Notes: a model not told the origin generated them from the sequence alone. A stretch of DNA of 64,000 bases from Streptomyces marinisediminis (GCF_026262575.1 NZ_JAPKFL010000002.1:62001-126000); one strand, 5' to 3'; shown: positions 8,328 to 17,589, counted from the stretch's first letter. Made by a program: numbers and translations.

Positions 8328-8484
8328 CGCTGGGGTCCTCCGCGTGACCGTTGAAACCGTGCTCCGCCTGTGCGCAGGCAGGCTACCGCGCGGGCCGGAC
8401 ACCGCACGCCACCCGTCGCCGCCCCTGCCGCCGGGCGGGGCGGCGCGGCGGCGCACCGCCCGGCCCCGGCGCCGGGCCGCCGCG

Positions 8485-9246
8485 TCACCACTCCAGGACG
8501 AACGGCTTCCCGGAGGCGTTGAAGTGACCGACGTTGACGCACTCGGTGGCGCCCACCCGCATCCGCCGCGCCAGCGGCTGGTGGACGTGGCCGAAGAGCG
8601 CGTACCGGGGCCGGGTGGCGTGGATCGCCTCCAGCAGCGCGGTGCTGCCCCGCTCGAACCGGCGCGCGACGGTGTCGTAGCACAACTCGGGCACCTCCGG
8701 CGGGATGTGCGAGCACAGCACGTCGACGGCGCCGAGGGCGGCGACCTTCTCGGCGTAGGCGTCCGGGTCCAGCTCGTAGGGCGTGTTCATGGGGGTGCGC
8801 AGCCCGCCGCCCACGAAGCCGACGGTCAGGCCGCCCAGCTCCACCGTCTGGCCGTCCAGCACGGTGGTGTCCGGCCGCGCGTACTCCGGCCACAGCCGCG
8901 GCAGGTCCACGTTGCCGTAGGTGGCGTAGGTGGGGGTGGGCATCGCGGCGAACAGCTCCGCGTACTGGCGGCGGACGCCGGCCTCCACGGCGGCGGCCCG
9001 GTCCACGGTCTCCCACAGCCGGTGGGCGAAGGCACGGGCCTCGGTGAAGCGGCGCGCGGTGCGCAGCTCGACGTAGCGGCTGGTGGCCTCCTCCCCGAAC
9101 AGCTCGGGGAAGATGCCGCGGCTGTGGTCGGCGTAGTCGAGGAAGAGGAGCAGGTCGCCCAGGCACAGGGTGGCGTCGGCGCCCTCCCCGGCGCGCGCCA
9201 GGTCCGCGCTGTTCCCGTGCACGTCGCTCACCACGTGTATCCGCAT
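8485..9246 (-). CDS. Calcineurin-like metallophosphoesterase
   Basis: Two-metal phosphoesterase of 253 residues. All metal-binding blocks are visible: DVHGN (residues 8-12), GDLLLF, GNVD, CSHIPP and GHVHQP near the C-terminus. No signal peptide, so cytoplasmic; the substrate (nucleotide, phosphodiester or protein phosphate) is not evident. The gene is divergent from the acyl-CoA synthetase across a 316-nt gap. There is no Shine-Dalgarno; TAGGGT at 9253-9258 lies 6 nt before the ATG, a leaderless arrangement. Confidence 0.9.
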   Translation of the reverse strand: MRIHVVSDVHGNSADLARAGEGADATLCLGDLLLFLDYADHSRGIFPELFGEEATSRYVELRTARRFTEARAFAHRLWETVDRAAAVEAGVRRQYAELFAAMPTPTYATYGNVDLPRLWPEYARPDTTVLDGQTVELGGLTVGFVGGGLRTPMNTPYELDPDAYAEKVAALGAVDVLCSHIPPEVPELCYDTVARRFERGSTALLEAIHATRPRYALFGHVHQPLARRMRVGATECVNVGHFNASGKPFVLEW

Positions 9247-9562
9247 GCGGTCACCCTACGGTCGCCGCGCGGTGCGGCCCCGGGGGGCGGGACGGCCGCG
9301 CCCGGACCACCGGGGCCGGCGCGGCGGGCCCGGCACGCCGGAAGCGGCCGAGGTCAGGGCCCGGACGAACGCGCCGCGGCGGCGCCGCGCCCGGTGTTAC
9401 TGTCGCCGCAGGCGGTCCGGCGGGGTGTGTGACACACGGAACATCTGGGCGGCGGGTCTGTACCCCTGCGTCTACCGATGGGTAACGTCCGGGCCGTCCC
9501 AAACCGTCCCAGCAACGCGAGGTCAGCCCGGCCCGCGGCGGTGCCGACGAGGAGCAGCAGTC
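9247..9562. other. Intergenic region between metallophosphoesterase and acyl-CoA synthetase
   Basis: A divergent 316-nt gap. It holds the TAGGGT box of the metallophosphoesterase, a 13-bp perfect palindrome at 9425-9437, and the ribosome site of the synthetase (AGGAG near 9549-9553). No small gene is supported. Confidence 0.6.
9425..9437. promoter_or_regulatory. Perfect palindrome GTGTGTGACACAC, candidate operator
   Basis: Six-base arms (GTGTGT and ACACAC) flank one G. It lies about 125 nt upstream of the acyl-CoA synthetase start, a typical position for a repressor site of the TetR or GntR type. Assignment as an operator is inference. Confidence 0.4.
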
Positions 9563-11362
9563 TTGCGCGAGTTCAGCCTTCCGGCCCTCTACGAGGTCCC
9601 CGCGGACGGAAACCTCACCGATCTGGTCCGCCGCAACGCCGCGCAGTACCCCGACCTCGCGGTGGTCGCGCGGAAGGACCCGCGCGACCCGGCCCGCTGG
9701 GAGGACCTGACGGCGACCGCGTTCCTCGCCGAGGTCAACGGCGTCGCCAAGGGCCTGATCGCCGCCGGGGTCGCGCCGGGCGACCGCGTGGCCCTGATGT
9801 CGCGCACCCGCTACGAGTGGACACTGCTGGACTTCGCGATCTGGAGCGCGGGCGCGGTGACCGTACCGGTGTACGAGACCAGCAGCCCGGAACAGATCGC
9901 CTGGATCCTGGGCGACTCCGGCGCCGTGGGCATCGTCGTGGAGAGCGCGGCGCACACCGAGGCGGTGCGCCAGATCCGGGACCGGCTGCCGGAGCTGCGC
10001 GAGGTTTGGACGCTCGACGAGAACGCGGTCGCCGCCCTCATCGCGGCGGGCTCGGGCGTGGACGACCAGACCGTGGACGAGCGCAGCGCCACCGCCCGCG
10101 CCGACGACCCGGCCACGATCGTCTACACCTCCGGCACCACCGGGCGGCCCAAGGGCTGCGTGCTGACCCACCGCTCCTTCTTCGCCGAGTGCGGCAACGT
10201 CGTGGAGCGGCTGGGGCCGCTGTTCCGCCCCGGCCAGGACTCGGTGCTGCTGTTCCTGCCCGCGGCCCACGTGTTCGGGCGCATGGTGCAGATCGCGGCG
10301 GTGATGGCGCCCATCCGGCTCGGTCACGTCGGCGACATCAAGACGCTCACCGACGAGCTGGCCTCCTTCCGGCCGTCGATCGTGCTCGGCGTGCCCCGGG
10401 TGTTCGAGAAGGTCTACAACACCGCCCGGGCGAAGGCCGAGGGCGACGGCAAGGGCCGGATCTTCGACCGCGCGGCGGCCACCGCCATCGCCTACAGCGA
10501 GGCGCTGGACGCGCCGGGCGGCCCGTCCCTCGGGCTGAAGCTGAAGCACAAGCTCTTCGACCGGCTCGTCTACGGCAAGCTGCGCTCGGTGCTCGGCGGC
10601 CGGGCCACGCACGCCATCTCCGGCGGCGCCGCGCTCGGCGGGCGGCTGGGCCACTTCTACCGGGGCATCGGCTTCACCGTCCTGGAGGGCTACGGCCTGA
10701 CCGAGTCGTGCGCGGCGACCGCGTTCAACCCCTGGGACCGGCAGAAGATCGGCACCGTCGGCCAGCCGCTGCCGGGCTCCGTGGTGCGCATCGCGGACGA
10801 CGGCGAGGTCATGCTGCACGGCGAGCACCTGTTCTCGGGGTACTGGAACAACGAGACCGCCACCGCGGACGCGCTGACCGAGGGCTGGTTCCACACCGGT
10901 GACATCGGCACCCTGGACGCGGACGGCTACCTGTCCATCACCGGGCGCAAGAAGGAGATCCTGGTGACGGCGGGCGGCAAGAACGTCGCCCCGGCCGTGA
11001 TCGAGGACCGCATCCGCGCCCACGCGCTGGTCGCGGAGTGCATGGTGGTCGGGGACGGGCGGCCGTACGTGGGCGCGCTGATCACGCTGGACGAGGAGTT
11101 CCTGCCGCGCTGGGCCGAGGAGCACGGCAAGGGCGGGCTGAGCCGCACCGACCTGCTGGCCGATCCGGAGCTGCTGGCCGCCGTGCAGCAGGCGGTGGAC
11201 GACGGCAACGCGGCCGTCTCGCGCGCGGAGTCGGTGCGCCGGTTCCGGGTGCTGCCGACCCAGTTCACCGAGGAGTCCGGACACATCACGCCGTCGCTGA
11301 AGCTGAAGCGCAACATCGTCGCGAAGGACTTCGCGCACGAGATCGAGGCCCTCTACCCCTGA
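9563..11362 (+). CDS. Long-chain acyl-CoA synthetase (AMP-forming)
   Basis: Activates fatty acids to acyl-CoA through an acyl-adenylate; cytoplasmic or membrane-associated. The 599-residue protein has the complete ANL-superfamily set: YTSGTTGRPKG phosphate loop, FLPAAHVFGR, GYGLTES, HTGDIG with the ribose-binding Asp, the hinge TGRKKE, and the C-terminal catalytic Lys in SLKLKRN. I chose TTG at 9563 (REFSLPALYEVPADGNL) because AGGAG lies upstream and homologues begin this way; an upstream in-frame ORF runs through non-coding sequence. Likely roles are fatty-acid degradation or lipid remodelling. Confidence 0.93.
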   Translation: MREFSLPALYEVPADGNLTDLVRRNAAQYPDLAVVARKDPRDPARWEDLTATAFLAEVNGVAKGLIAAGVAPGDRVALMSRTRYEWTLLDFAIWSAGAVTVPVYETSSPEQIAWILGDSGAVGIVVESAAHTEAVRQIRDRLPELREVWTLDENAVAALIAAGSGVDDQTVDERSATARADDPATIVYTSGTTGRPKGCVLTHRSFFAECGNVVERLGPLFRPGQDSVLLFLPAAHVFGRMVQIAAVMAPIRLGHVGDIKTLTDELASFRPSIVLGVPRVFEKVYNTARAKAEGDGKGRIFDRAAATAIAYSEALDAPGGPSLGLKLKHKLFDRLVYGKLRSVLGGRATHAISGGAALGGRLGHFYRGIGFTVLEGYGLTESCAATAFNPWDRQKIGTVGQPLPGSVVRIADDGEVMLHGEHLFSGYWNNETATADALTEGWFHTGDIGTLDADGYLSITGRKKEILVTAGGKNVAPAVIEDRIRAHALVAECMVVGDGRPYVGALITLDEEFLPRWAEEHGKGGLSRTDLLADPELLAAVQQAVDDGNAAVSRAESVRRFRVLPTQFTEESGHITPSLKLKRNIVAKDFAHEIEALYP

Positions 11363-11454
11363 CGCGGCCGACGCGGCGCGGCCCCGCCCCTCCCGGCACC
11401 CCGCCGCCCGGCTCCGCCCCGCCGGACGCCGCGCCGTTCACCCGGCGCCGGCGC

Positions 11455-12471
11455 TCACCGTCGGGTCCAGGCCAGCAGCCGGTCGGCGTCCCAGGTGGTG
11501 ACGATGCGCTCCACCGGGACGCCGCACTCGACCGCGCGCACACAGCCGTTGCCCTGCCAGTCGAGCTGGCCCGGCGCGTGGGCGTCGGTGTCGACCGCGA
11601 AGAGGCACCCGGCGGCCACCGCCCGGCGCAGCAGCCGCAGCGGCGGGTCCAGGCGCTCGGGGCGGCAGTTGATCTCGACGGCGGTCCCGGACTCGGCGCA
11701 GGCGGCGAAGACCCGGTCGGCGTCGAACTCCGACTCCGGCCGGGCCCGGCGGCCGCCGCGCAGCCGCCCGGTGCAGTGCCCGAGCACGTCGACGCGGGGG
11801 TCGCGCACGGCACGCTCCATGCGGCGCGTCATCGCCCGGGCGGGCATGCGCAGTTCGGAGTGGACGGAGGCGACCACGAGGTCCAGCCGGTCCAGCAGCT
11901 CCGGCTCCTGGTCGAGCGAGCCGTCGGCGAGGATGTCGCACTCGATACCGGTCAGCAGCCGGAACGGCGCCAGCTCCGCGCCGAGCGCGGCCACGACGTC
12001 GAGCTGTTCGCGCAGCCGCTGCGGCGACAGGCCGCGCGCCACCGTCAGGCGCGGCGAGTGGTCGGTGAGGACGGCCCACTGGTGGCCGAGGTCCGCCGCC
12101 GCGCGGGCCATGACGTCGATGGGGCTGCCGCCGTCGGACCAGTCGGAGTGGGTGTGGCAGTCCCCCCGCAGGGCGTCCCGCAGCCGCTGGGCGGCCTCCC
12201 CCAGCTCCTCGGGGGCGGCGGCTTCCTCCTCCAGCCGGGCCAGGTACCCCGGCACGGCACCCGCGACGGCCTCACGCGCCACCTGCGCGGTGGTGTCGCC
12301 CAGCCCCTTGAGCCGGGTCAGCGTGCCGTCGCGGGCGCGGCGCTCGGCCTCACCGGGCGGCAGTGCGGCCAGCACGGCGGAGGCCCTGCGGAACGCCCGC
12401 ACCCGGTACGTGGGCGCCTGGGCCCGCTCCAGCAGGTACGCGATCCGGTCCAGCGCGGCGACGGGGTCCAT
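11455..12471 (-). CDS. PHP-domain phosphoesterase (PolX-like)
   Basis: A 338-residue protein with an N-terminal helix-hairpin-helix region (PVAALDRIAYLLERA, LKGLGDTTAQVA) like DNA polymerase X, followed by a PHP metal-dependent phosphoesterase domain: GDCHTHSDWSDGG, TDHSPRL, ASVHSEL, GHCTGR and DTDAHAPGQLD supply the trinuclear metal ligands. The polymerase palm is absent. It may act on DNA ends or a small phosphoester. Met at 12471 is preferred over an upstream one because homologues start MDP; a GGAGG is present but very close. The mannosyltransferase gene is 58 nt upstream on the same strand. Confidence 0.85.
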   Translation of the reverse strand: MDPVAALDRIAYLLERAQAPTYRVRAFRRASAVLAALPPGEAERRARDGTLTRLKGLGDTTAQVAREAVAGAVPGYLARLEEEAAAPEELGEAAQRLRDALRGDCHTHSDWSDGGSPIDVMARAAADLGHQWAVLTDHSPRLTVARGLSPQRLREQLDVVAALGAELAPFRLLTGIECDILADGSLDQEPELLDRLDLVVASVHSELRMPARAMTRRMERAVRDPRVDVLGHCTGRLRGGRRARPESEFDADRVFAACAESGTAVEINCRPERLDPPLRLLRRAVAAGCLFAVDTDAHAPGQLDWQGNGCVRAVECGVPVERIVTTWDADRLLAWTRR

Positions 12472-12529
12472 CGCCTCCAGCGTCGCCGCGCCGCGCCGCG
12501 CCCGCAAGCGCGGCCCGGGGCGCCGCGGG

Positions 12530-13684
12530 TCAGAGCAGGTCCCGCAGCCGGTCGGCGAGCAGGTCCCAGCGCCAGCGCTCCTCCACCCAGGCGCGGCCCC
12601 GCTGCCCCATGCGGCGGCGCAGTTCGGGGTCGCGCAGCAGCGCCGTGACGCGCTCGGCCGTCTGCGCCGCGTCGCCGCCGCGCACCACCCAGCCCGTCTC
12701 GCCGGGCAGGACGGCGTCGGGGGCGCCGCCGGAGTCCCCGGCCACCACGGGCAGCCCGGTCGCCGACGCCTCCAGGTAGACGATGCCCAGCCCCTCGACG
12801 TCCAGCCCGCCGCGCCGGGTGCGGCAGGGCATGGCGAAAACGTCTCCCGCGCCGTAGTGGGCGGGCAGCTCCGACCAGGGCACCGCGCCGGTGAAGCGCA
12901 CGGACGCCGCCACCCCGCGGGCCTCGGCCAGCTTGCGCAGGTCCGCCTCGTAGGGGCCGCCGCCGACGAGCAGCAGCACCGCGTCGGGCACGTCGGCCAG
13001 GACGCGCGGCATCGCCTCGATCAGCGTGTCCTGGCCCTTGCGCCGCACCAGCCGGGAGACGCACACGATCACGGGGCGGCCGGTGAGGCCGAGCCGCTCG
13101 CGCACCTCGGCTCCCCCGGAGCCGGGGTGGAAGGTCCGCTCGTCCACGCCCGGCGGGAGCTGCGCCATGCGGGCGGCCGCCTGCGCGGTGAGCGCGGTGG
13201 AGACGCGCGAGCGGGTGTACTCGCCGAGGTAGGTGAGGGTGTCGGTGGACTCGCCGATGCGGCGCAGCAGGTGCCGCGCGCCCGGGAGCTGCGCCCAGCC
13301 CGCCTCGTGCCCGTGCGTGGTGGCCACCAGGCGCCGGGCGCCCGCGGCGCGCAGCGCCGGGGCCATCAAGCCCAGCGGCGCGGCGGCGCCGAACCACACC
13401 GAGGTGCACCCGTGTTCGCGCAGCAGCCGGACCGCGCGGCGGGTGACGCGGGGGGTGGGCAGCAGCATGGTGGTGCGGTCGCGCACGACGGTGAACGGCT
13501 GCTCGGCGTCGAAGCGCGCCGTCGCCTCGCGGCCCGCGGCGGTGCGGTTCCAGGTGGAGGCGTAGACGACGACCCGCTCGGGGTCCAGGCGCAGCGCCAT
13601 GCTGTGCAGGAACGCCTGGATGCCGCCGGGACGGGGCGGGAAGTCGTTGGTGACGATGAGCGTCTTGGGCATGGGCGTGTGCAT
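12530..13684 (-). CDS. pimB: PimB-type GT4 mannosyltransferase
   Basis: GT-B fold glycosyltransferase of family GT4, 384 residues, resembling the enzyme that adds the second mannose to phosphatidylinositol monomannoside at the cytoplasmic membrane face, using GDP-mannose. Visible features are TNDFPPRPGGIQAF at the N-terminus (acceptor loop), THGHEAGW, SRLVRRKGQDTLIEA and the donor-site EX7E-like segment EGLGIVYLEASATG. ATG at 13684 has no Shine-Dalgarno; TACTGT at 13693-13698 is 8 nt upstream, so a leaderless start is plausible; MPKTLIV at 13672 is the alternative. The gene is divergent from a GT87 membrane protein. Confidence 0.85.
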   Translation of the reverse strand: MHTPMPKTLIVTNDFPPRPGGIQAFLHSMALRLDPERVVVYASTWNRTAAGREATARFDAEQPFTVVRDRTTMLLPTPRVTRRAVRLLREHGCTSVWFGAAAPLGLMAPALRAAGARRLVATTHGHEAGWAQLPGARHLLRRIGESTDTLTYLGEYTRSRVSTALTAQAAARMAQLPPGVDERTFHPGSGGAEVRERLGLTGRPVIVCVSRLVRRKGQDTLIEAMPRVLADVPDAVLLLVGGGPYEADLRKLAEARGVAASVRFTGAVPWSELPAHYGAGDVFAMPCRTRRGGLDVEGLGIVYLEASATGLPVVAGDSGGAPDAVLPGETGWVVRGGDAAQTAERVTALLRDPELRRRMGQRGRAWVEERWRWDLLADRLRDLL

Positions 13685-13746
13685 CGGCGACGACAGTACC
13701 GCTTCGCCGGTACCGGCCCCGCCGCGGCACCGCGTACGGTCGCGGT

Positions 13747-14973
13747 ATGCGCCTGCCCCTGTTCGCCTGGCTGACGACCCGTGCCGCGCTGCTGCTGACC
13801 GTCTTCGGCGTGTGGCGGCCGCGCGGCCCGGACGTCACCACGGACGTGTCGGTGATCTACCAGGGCTGGGCCGAGGTGCTGCGCGAGGGCACCTATCCGC
13901 TCCACGACGTGGCCTGGCAGTACCCGCCGGGTGCGGCGCTGCCCGTCCTGGCGCCCGACCTGCTGCCCTTCCTGGCCTACCCGGCGGCGTTCTACGTGCT
14001 GGCCTGCGCCACCGACGCGCTGGTGTTCGGGCTGCTGCTGCGGGCGGGACGCGGGCCGGAGCGCGGCCGGGCGGGGGCGTGGCTGTGGGTGGCCGGCGTG
14101 CCGCTGCTGGGCCCGACCGCGTACGCCCGCTACGACCTGATGGTCACCGCGCTCGCCGTCGGCGCGCTGCTGGCCGCCGCCCGGCGGCCCCGGCTCGCCG
14201 GCGCGCTGGTCGGGCTCGGCGCGCTGGTGAAGGTGTGGCCCGCGCTGCTGCTGGCCGGGGCCCGCTGGGGCCGTCCGGCGCGGCGGCTGGCCGGGGCGGC
14301 ACTGGCCGCGGGGGCCGGCTGCGCACTGGTGCTGGCGCTCGCGCGCCCTGGCGGCTGGGCGTTCGTGACGGCCCAGCGGGACCGGGGCGTGGAGGTGGAG
14401 TCGCTGGGCGCGCTGGTCTTCCACGTGGCCCGGTGGCTGGGCTGGCCGGGCGAGGTGCGGCTGCACTACGGGTCGATGGAGTTCCTGGGGCCCGGGGTGG
14501 AGGCCGTGGCCACCGGTTCGCTGCTGCTGACGGCCGCGGCGTTCGGCTGGCTGCTGTGGTGGCGGCTGCGCGCGGACGTCCGGTGCGACGCGACGCTCGC
14601 GGACGCCGCGCTGGCCGCCGTGCTGCTGTTCACCGTCACCAGCCGGGTCATCAGCCCGCAGTACCTGGTGTGGCTGGTGGGGCTGGCGGCCGTCTGCCTG
14701 GCGCTGCGCTCCCGGCGCCAGACGCGCCCGGCGCTGCTGGTGCTCGCGGCGACGCCGCTGACGCTCCTGGAGTTCCCGGTGTTCTTCGACGCCGTGGTGG
14801 CGAGCGAGCCGCTGGGCGTGGCCCTGCTCGTGGCGCGCAACGGGCTGCTGGCGACCGCCGCGGTGCTCTCCTGCGCGGGGCTGTGGCGCTCGACCGTCAC
14901 CGCGGCGGCCCCGGCACGGCCGGGGGCCGACCGGGCGGCGGGCGGCGCGCTCAGGGCCGCGTCACGGCGCTGA
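13747..14973 (+). CDS. GT87-family polyprenol-phosphate-mannose-dependent transferase
   Basis: Polytopic membrane protein of 408 residues with about ten hydrophobic segments. The first loop carries VSVIYQGWAEVLREG and WQYPPGAALPVL, typical of the GT87/DUF2029 alpha-mannosyltransferases that use polyprenyl-phosphate mannose on the outer membrane face; the acidic residue in DVSVIYQ is the likely catalytic one. TACGGT at 13735-13740 sits 6 nt before the ATG with no ribosome site, suggesting a leaderless mRNA. It is divergent from pimB, so both may serve mannolipid or glycan assembly. Its 3' end overlaps the convergent NlpC/P60 gene by 23 nt. Confidence 0.85.
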   Translation: MRLPLFAWLTTRAALLLTVFGVWRPRGPDVTTDVSVIYQGWAEVLREGTYPLHDVAWQYPPGAALPVLAPDLLPFLAYPAAFYVLACATDALVFGLLLRAGRGPERGRAGAWLWVAGVPLLGPTAYARYDLMVTALAVGALLAAARRPRLAGALVGLGALVKVWPALLLAGARWGRPARRLAGAALAAGAGCALVLALARPGGWAFVTAQRDRGVEVESLGALVFHVARWLGWPGEVRLHYGSMEFLGPGVEAVATGSLLLTAAAFGWLLWWRLRADVRCDATLADAALAAVLLFTVTSRVISPQYLVWLVGLAAVCLALRSRRQTRPALLVLAATPLTLLEFPVFFDAVVASEPLGVALLVARNGLLATAAVLSCAGLWRSTVTAAAPARPGADRAAGGALRAASRR

Positions 14974-15997
14974 CCGGCATCATGTGGACCGGGTCGTAGC
15001 GCACCCGCGCGCCGGGGTAGGGGGCGTGGACGACCTGCCCGTTGCCCGCGTAGATCGCCACGTGGCTGGCGTCGGAGCGGTAGACGACCAGGTCGCCCGG
15101 GCGCATCCCGGCCTGCGCCACGCGCTGCCCGGCGTGTGCCTGCGCCTGCGAGGTGCGCGGGAGGGAGACGCCCGCCTGGGCGTAGGCCCACTGGGTCAGC
15201 CCCGAGCAGTCGAAGGCGTGCGGGCCCGCCTGCCCCCAGCCGTAGGGGCGACCCACGGCGCTCTGCGCGGCGCGCAGCGCGGCGGCCGCGCGGCCCGATC
15301 CGGCGGCGTCCGAGGCGTCCGGTGCGGTGGGCGCGGGGCGGGCGGCGGCCTGGCGGGCGGCCCGCTCGCGCTCCCGGCGCTCCCGGCGCTCCTCGGCCGT
15401 GAGGGTGTTCAGCAGCCGCTGCGCCGCGGCGAGCTTGCTCTGCACGGCCCTGCGCTGCTCACCGAGTTCCCTGCGCTCGTCCTCCAGCTCGGCCAGCCGC
15501 TCGGCCGCCCGCGTGCGGCGGGTGTCCAGCAGGCGCTGGGCGGCGCGCAGTTCGCGCAGCTCGCCCACCTGGCGGCTGCTGATGCGGTCCAGGGTGGCGG
15601 CCCGGTCCAGGTACGCCTCCGGCTCGGTGGACAGCACGAGGGCCACGGCCGGGTCGAGGCCGGCGGAACGGTACTGCGCCCCGGCCAGCGAACCCAGCGT
15701 GCCGCGCAGCCGGTTGACCTTCTCCTGGCCGCGGGCCACCTGGTCCTGCGCCCGGGAGACCTGCTCGCGCAGGTCGTCGACGTGCTCGGCGGTCGCGTTG
15801 TACCGCTCGGTGGCCTGCTCCGCCTGCGCGTAGAGGCGGTCGACGCGCTCGCTGACCGTGGCCGGGGCCGGGCCCCGCGGGTCGGCGCCCGCCGGGACGG
15901 CGGACATCGCGGCGGCCGACGCGGCGGCGGCCGTCAGGACGGTGACCCGTGCGCCCCGGCCGAAGCCGGTGACCGGTGTGTGTCGGTGCGAACCCAC
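14951..15997 (-). CDS. Secreted NlpC/P60 peptidoglycan endopeptidase (copy 1)
   Basis: Cell-wall hydrolase of 348 residues cleaving peptide stems of peptidoglycan. It has a Sec signal peptide (cleavage near AGA-DPRG), a long coiled coil (about 45-215) and a C-terminal NlpC/P60 domain with the catalytic Cys in HAFDCSGLTQWAY, His in SHVAIYAG and a third polar residue (His in HAPYPGA). The coiled coil resembles RipA/CwlO-type regulators. GTG at 15997 with GGAG 5 nt upstream is chosen over an in-frame upstream start. It is a tandem paralogue of the next gene, about 225 nt away on the same strand. Confidence 0.93.
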   Translation of the reverse strand: MGSHRHTPVTGFGRGARVTVLTAAAASAAAMSAVPAGADPRGPAPATVSERVDRLYAQAEQATERYNATAEHVDDLREQVSRAQDQVARGQEKVNRLRGTLGSLAGAQYRSAGLDPAVALVLSTEPEAYLDRAATLDRISSRQVGELRELRAAQRLLDTRRTRAAERLAELEDERRELGEQRRAVQSKLAAAQRLLNTLTAEERRERRERERAARQAAARPAPTAPDASDAAGSGRAAAALRAAQSAVGRPYGWGQAGPHAFDCSGLTQWAYAQAGVSLPRTSQAQAHAGQRVAQAGMRPGDLVVYRSDASHVAIYAGNGQVVHAPYPGARVRYDPVHMMPVSAVTRP

Positions 15998-16222
15998 GAC
16001 TGCTCCGCGATCCGTGCGTGTCCCTTGCCGGGAATGGCGCCCGCACAGTAACGGGCCGCACACGGAGCGTCCAACGCGGCGGGTGGGCCGCGCCGCCCCG
16101 AGGTGGCGAGGGCGACGCAGGTCACGGGCTTGCGCGCCCCGGGTTTCGCCGACGGCGATTCGCTCGCAGGAGGGAGCGAAAACCCACTTCGTTGACGGGC
16201 GCGGGCGGCACGGGAGCGGGAG

Positions 16223-17275
16223 CTAGATGCGCACGCCCCACATGAACGGCATGCCGGAACCGGAGATGGACTCGTAGCGGATCGAGGTGCCCGGGTAGGG
16301 CGCGTGCAGCATCTGCCCGTTGCCCGCGTAGAACCCGACGTGGCCCAGGTCGTTGCGGAGGATCACCAGGTCGCCGACGCGCAGGTCGCTCATCGAGTTG
16401 ATGCGCGTACCCGCGCTGGACTGGCCCTGGGAGGTGCGGGGCACGGTGATGCCGGCCTGCTTGTAGGCCCAGTAGATCAGGCCGGAGCAGTCGAAGGAGT
16501 TGGGGCCTTCCGCGCCCCACGCGTAGGGCATACCGGCGCGGGTGGTGGCCGCCTCGTACGCGGAGGACGCGCGCCCGGTGGGGGGCGGGGCCTCGTTGCC
16601 GGGGGTGCCGAGCTCGGCGCGCTCGTTGGACGCCCGGCTGGCGCGCTGCTCGCGCTCCAGGCGCTCCTGGCGCTCCTCCTCCGTCAGCGTGTTGAGGAGC
16701 TTCTGCGCCTCGGAGAGCTTGCCCTGGACCTTCTTCTTCTGGTCCTCCAGCTCCTCGCGGGTCTCGGCGAGGTCGTCGAGCTTCTCGGCGGCGCTGTCGC
16801 GCTGCTGCTCCAGGCTCTGCTGCTTGTCCTGGATGCGCTCCAGCGCGGCGACCTGCTTGCCGCTGAGCTGGTCGAGCGCGGAGGCCCGCTCCAGGTAGTC
16901 GTCCGGGTCGGAGGAGAGCAGGAGCTGCACCGAGGGGTCCAGGCCGCCGCTGCGGTACTGCGCGGTGGCCGCCGAACCCAGGGCGTTGCGGAGGTCGTTG
17001 AGCTCGTCCTGGCCGCGGGCGACCGAGTCCTGGATGCGGTCGACCTGCTCCTGGAGCTCGTCGGCCCGCTCCTCGGCGCCGTTGTACTTCTCGGTGGCCT
17101 CCGCCGCCTCCTCGTGCAGCCGGTCGATCTCGGCCTGCACGCCCCGCTTGTCCCGGTCGGGCGCCGGGTCGGCGTAGGCGGAGTTGGTCGACATCGCGAC
17201 GGCCGCCGCCGCGGTGGCGGTGAGCACGCTCGCGCGGGTACGGCCCGGCTGCTTGGGACGACGGTGGGACGCCAC
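16223..17275 (-). CDS. Secreted NlpC/P60 peptidoglycan endopeptidase (copy 2)
   Basis: A 350-residue paralogue of the downstream gene with the same plan: signal peptide ending near AYA-DPAP, coiled coil (about 45-225) and NlpC/P60 domain with catalytic Cys in NSFDCSGLIYWAY and His in GHVGFYAG. Shared segments such as LRNALGSAATAQYRSGGLDP and KLSEAQKLLNTLTEEERQ show a recent-looking duplication. GTG at 17275 has GGAG about 10 nt upstream. A well-formed promoter lies about 140 nt upstream, leaving a leader of roughly 130 nt. Probable role: septal or daughter-cell wall remodelling. Confidence 0.94.
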   Translation of the reverse strand: MASHRRPKQPGRTRASVLTATAAAAVAMSTNSAYADPAPDRDKRGVQAEIDRLHEEAAEATEKYNGAEERADELQEQVDRIQDSVARGQDELNDLRNALGSAATAQYRSGGLDPSVQLLLSSDPDDYLERASALDQLSGKQVAALERIQDKQQSLEQQRDSAAEKLDDLAETREELEDQKKKVQGKLSEAQKLLNTLTEEERQERLEREQRASRASNERAELGTPGNEAPPPTGRASSAYEAATTRAGMPYAWGAEGPNSFDCSGLIYWAYKQAGITVPRTSQGQSSAGTRINSMSDLRVGDLVILRNDLGHVGFYAGNGQMLHAPYPGTSIRYESISGSGMPFMWGVRI

Positions 17276-17589
17276 TTGGGGCGAGCTCCTTCTTCCTCAG
17301 CCGCCTGCCGCGCCGCGCACGTCCTCGGCCCGGCTCCGCGACAGTGCCGCGGATAAGGCGGTACCTCCGCCGACACCCCGGATGGGTGACCGACCGTGCG
17401 AAGGTTCGGGGCCCGACACTAGCCAGCCACGGAACGCGGCTTCAAATCCTTGCGGCCAAAATCTCATGCCCGGCGCCCATCCTTTACCAACATCACACCA
17501 ATAGCAACAGCGGTTTGACGCTCCGTGAAGACCCGATGCGGGCACAGGGTGCGAAGTACGGCCCGAACGGAGCGAAAGGGACGCGGGGT
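17276..17589. other. 5' region of the NlpC/P60 copy-2 gene
   Basis: A 314-nt gap between two minus-strand genes. It contains the promoter described separately and a GC-rich leader (17276-17408) able to fold locally. Around 17440-17515 it is notably less GC-rich than the surroundings. I searched for the c-di-AMP riboswitch that precedes many actinobacterial wall-hydrolase genes and did not see its conserved CAGCTAACC segment. Confidence 0.55.
17416..17445 (-). promoter_or_regulatory. Vegetative-type promoter of NlpC/P60 copy 2
   Basis: On the minus strand, TTGAAG (17440-17445), an 18-nt spacer and TAGTGT (17416-17421) match the HrdB-type consensus closely. Transcription would start near 17409, giving a leader of about 130 nt. 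Confidence 0.65.

Noticed and set aside
17276..17589. c-di-AMP (ydaO-type) riboswitch upstream of the NlpC/P60 genes
   Set aside because: Expected from other actinobacterial wall hydrolases, but the conserved CAGCTAACC-type segment and paired GGGG...GGGTGA elements are not recognisable on the minus strand.
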